From: Euptelea pleiosperma
Taxonomy: Eukaryota; Streptophyta; Magnoliopsida; Ranunculales; Eupteleaceae
DNA length: 64,000 nt
NCBI GenBank assembly: GCA_035048495.1
Contig: JASUTR010000103.1
Span: 186,001-250,000, forward strand
Direction of reading: 5' to 3'
A program made the translations under genes and the position numbers. The notes under the pieces are model-generated. The model searched no databases. It had not been told where the DNA came from and worked only from the letters and a program-made list of their open reading frames with translations. This document shows, one piece after another, positions 62,412-64,000 of this stretch (its first letter is position 1; the number at the start of each line of letters is the position of its first letter).

Positions 62412-63674
62412 TTAGCTCCATCCGTGCGTCAACGTCTCAAATTGGACTCAGTTTGTGTGTTACATTCCGAAGCCTATAACTTGTGACTTTTTCGCAATCG
62501 GACCTCGTAATTGAACTCAAACTCTTCCATTATTATTGTTTCAACACATTTGAAGTATTGGAACAAGATTCGGGATAGGCGAAACAAGTTAGCTCCATCC
62601 GTGCGTCAACGTCTCAAATTGGACTCAGTTTGTATGTTACATTCCGAAGCCTATAACTTGTGACTTTTTCGCAACCGAACCTCGTAATTAGACTCGAATT
62701 CTTCCATTACTATTGTTTCAAGACATTTGAAGTGTTGGAACAAGATTTGGGACAGTCGATACAAGTTAGCTCCATCCGTGCGTCAATGTCTCAAATTGGA
62801 CTCAGTTTGTATGTTACATTCCGAAGCCTATAACTTGTGACTTTTTCGTAATCGGACCTTGTAATTGGACTCAAACTCTTCCATTATTATTGTTTCAACA
62901 CATTTGAAGTATTGGAACAAGATTCGGGATAGGAGAAAAAAGTTAGCTTCATCCGTGCGTCAACGTCTCAAATTGGACTCAGTTTGTGTGTTACATTCCG
63001 AAGCCTATAACTTGTAACTTTTTCGCAATCGGACCTCGTAATTGAACTCAAACTCTTCCATTATTATTGTTTCAACACATTTGAAGTATTGGAACAAGAT
63101 TCGGGATAGGCGAAACAAGTTAGCTCCATCCGTGCGTCAACGTCTGAAATTGGATTCAGTTGGTGTGTTACATTCCGAAGCCTATAACTTATGACTTTTT
63201 CGCAACCGGACCTCGTAATTGGACTCAAACTCTTCCATTACTATTGTTGCAACACATTTGAAGTATTGAAACAAGATTCGTAGCAGTCAAAACAAGTTAG
63301 CTCCATCCGTGCGTCAACGTCTCAAATTGGACTCAGTTTGTGTGTTACATTCCGAAGCCTATAACTTGTGACTTTTTCGCAACCGGACCTCGTAATTGGA
63401 CTCAAACTCTTCCATTATTATTGTTTCAACACATTAGAAGTACTAGAAGAAGATTGGGGTTAGGCGACACAAGTTAGCTCCATCCGTGCGTCAACGTCTC
63501 AAATTGGATTCAGTTTGTGTGTTACATTCCGAAGCCTATAACTTGTGACTTTTTCGCAACCGGACCTCGTAATTGGACTCAAACTCTTCCATTACTATTG
63601 TTGCAACACATTTGAAGTGTTGAAACAAGATTCCTGACAGTCAAAACAAGTTAGCTCCATCCGTGCGTTAACGT
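62412..63674 (+). repeat. Mosaic satellite before the right edge
   Basis: About 7 monomers. Bases 63358 onward match the right flank of the solo LTR (47257 onward) at an offset of 16101 bp (91 monomers less 6 bp), including the rare ACATTAGAAGTACT and GAAGAAGATTGGGG. The preceding monomer is uninterrupted and so shows the empty state of the LTR target. Confidence 0.82.
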
Positions 63675-64000
63675 CTCAAATTGGACTCAGTTTGTGTGTT
63701 ACATTCCGAAGCCTATAACTTGTGACTTTTTCGCAACCGGACCTCGTAATTGGACTCAAACTCTTCCATTATTATTGTTTCCACATTTGAAGTATTGGAA
63801 CAAGATTCGGGATAGGCGAAACAAGTTAGCTCCATCCGTGCGTCAACGTCTCAAATTGGACTCAGTTTGTGTGTTACATTCCGAAGACTATAACTTGTGA
63901 CTTTTTCGCAACCGAACCTTGTAATTAGACTCGAATTCTTCAATTACTATTGTTTCAACACATTTGAAGTGTTGGAACAGGATTCGGGACAGTCGAAACA
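63675..64000 (+). repeat. Start of a further copy of the 58.2-kb block
   Basis: Matches about 58190-58515 at an offset of 5485 bp (31 x 177 minus 2). Both carry the 2-bp deletion GTTTCCACATTT (58286, 63781), TTCAATTACTATTG and GGAACAGGATTC. The window ends inside this copy. Confidence 0.85.

Larger units (their letters stand above)
47248..64000 (+). repeat. 177-bp satellite array, right part
   Basis: This is the same satellite and orientation as the left part. When the 3829-bp element and one copy of its 5-bp target duplication are removed, the CCT landmark spacing across the junction is exactly 177 bp, so the two parts were one array before the insertion. Shortened monomers occur at about 53081 and 56440 (loss of GT) and at 58286 and 63781 (GTTTCCACATTT in place of GTTTCAACACATTT, loss of 2 bp). 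The array continues past the right edge of the window. Confidence 0.98.

Noticed and set aside
58182..63900. 77- and 68-codon open frames at 58182 and 63694
   Set aside because: Both come from the same 2-bp deletion (GTTTCCACATTT) that changes the satellite frame in two related copies.
1..64000. Identity with the Arabidopsis ~178-bp centromere satellite
   Set aside because: The monomer length is similar, but the sequence as read has no recognisable similarity to the Arabidopsis repeat I know of; only the size class agrees.

Overview
The window is almost entirely one head-to-tail tandem satellite with a 177-bp monomer, about 340 copies, all in the same orientation and running off both ends. 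I support no protein-coding gene, rRNA, tRNA or CRISPR array. The nucleosome-scale monomer, the megasatellite-like uninterrupted array and one long-terminal-repeat insertion of plant type point to a (peri)centromeric satellite block of a flowering plant. I do not recognise the satellite by name and cannot assign a species.

Layout. 1-7495: mosaic of monomer variants with nested duplications, including a 7-monomer tandem duplication (3252-5773). 7496-18782: a 16-monomer higher-order repeat (HOR), unit 2832 bp, four copies. 18783-24840: mosaic, with pieces of the 16-mer family and a segment duplicated 3539 bp apart. 24841-32829: a 17-monomer HOR, unit 3008 bp, two full copies plus about 11 monomers of a third. 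32830-43408: mosaic with a 13-monomer duplication (2276/2301 bp) and a 4-monomer duplication (706 bp). 43414-47242: a 3829-bp element with TG...CA ends and a perfect 5-bp target duplication GTTAC, read as a solo LTR, carrying its own internal tandem repeats (226 bp x2, 191 bp x about 6). 47248-64000: satellite again, with a 13-mer (2301 bp), a related 19-mer (3361 bp), a 6-mer (1062 bp) and the start of another long-range copy at the right edge.

How it works as a whole. Monomers differ at a limited set of diagnostic sites and are shuffled into multimers of 4, 6, 7, 13, 16, 17 and 19 units. The copies are close to identical by eye, so local amplification is recent and layered. Almost all length changes are 1-2 bp; a 5-bp insertion and a 25-bp deletion are the exceptions. 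Each monomer carries two adjacent short dyads, one of which resembles the human CENP-B box. Substitutions are often C-to-T or G-to-A at CpG, as expected for methylated repeats. All positions were found by reading and counting by eye; identities were not computed.
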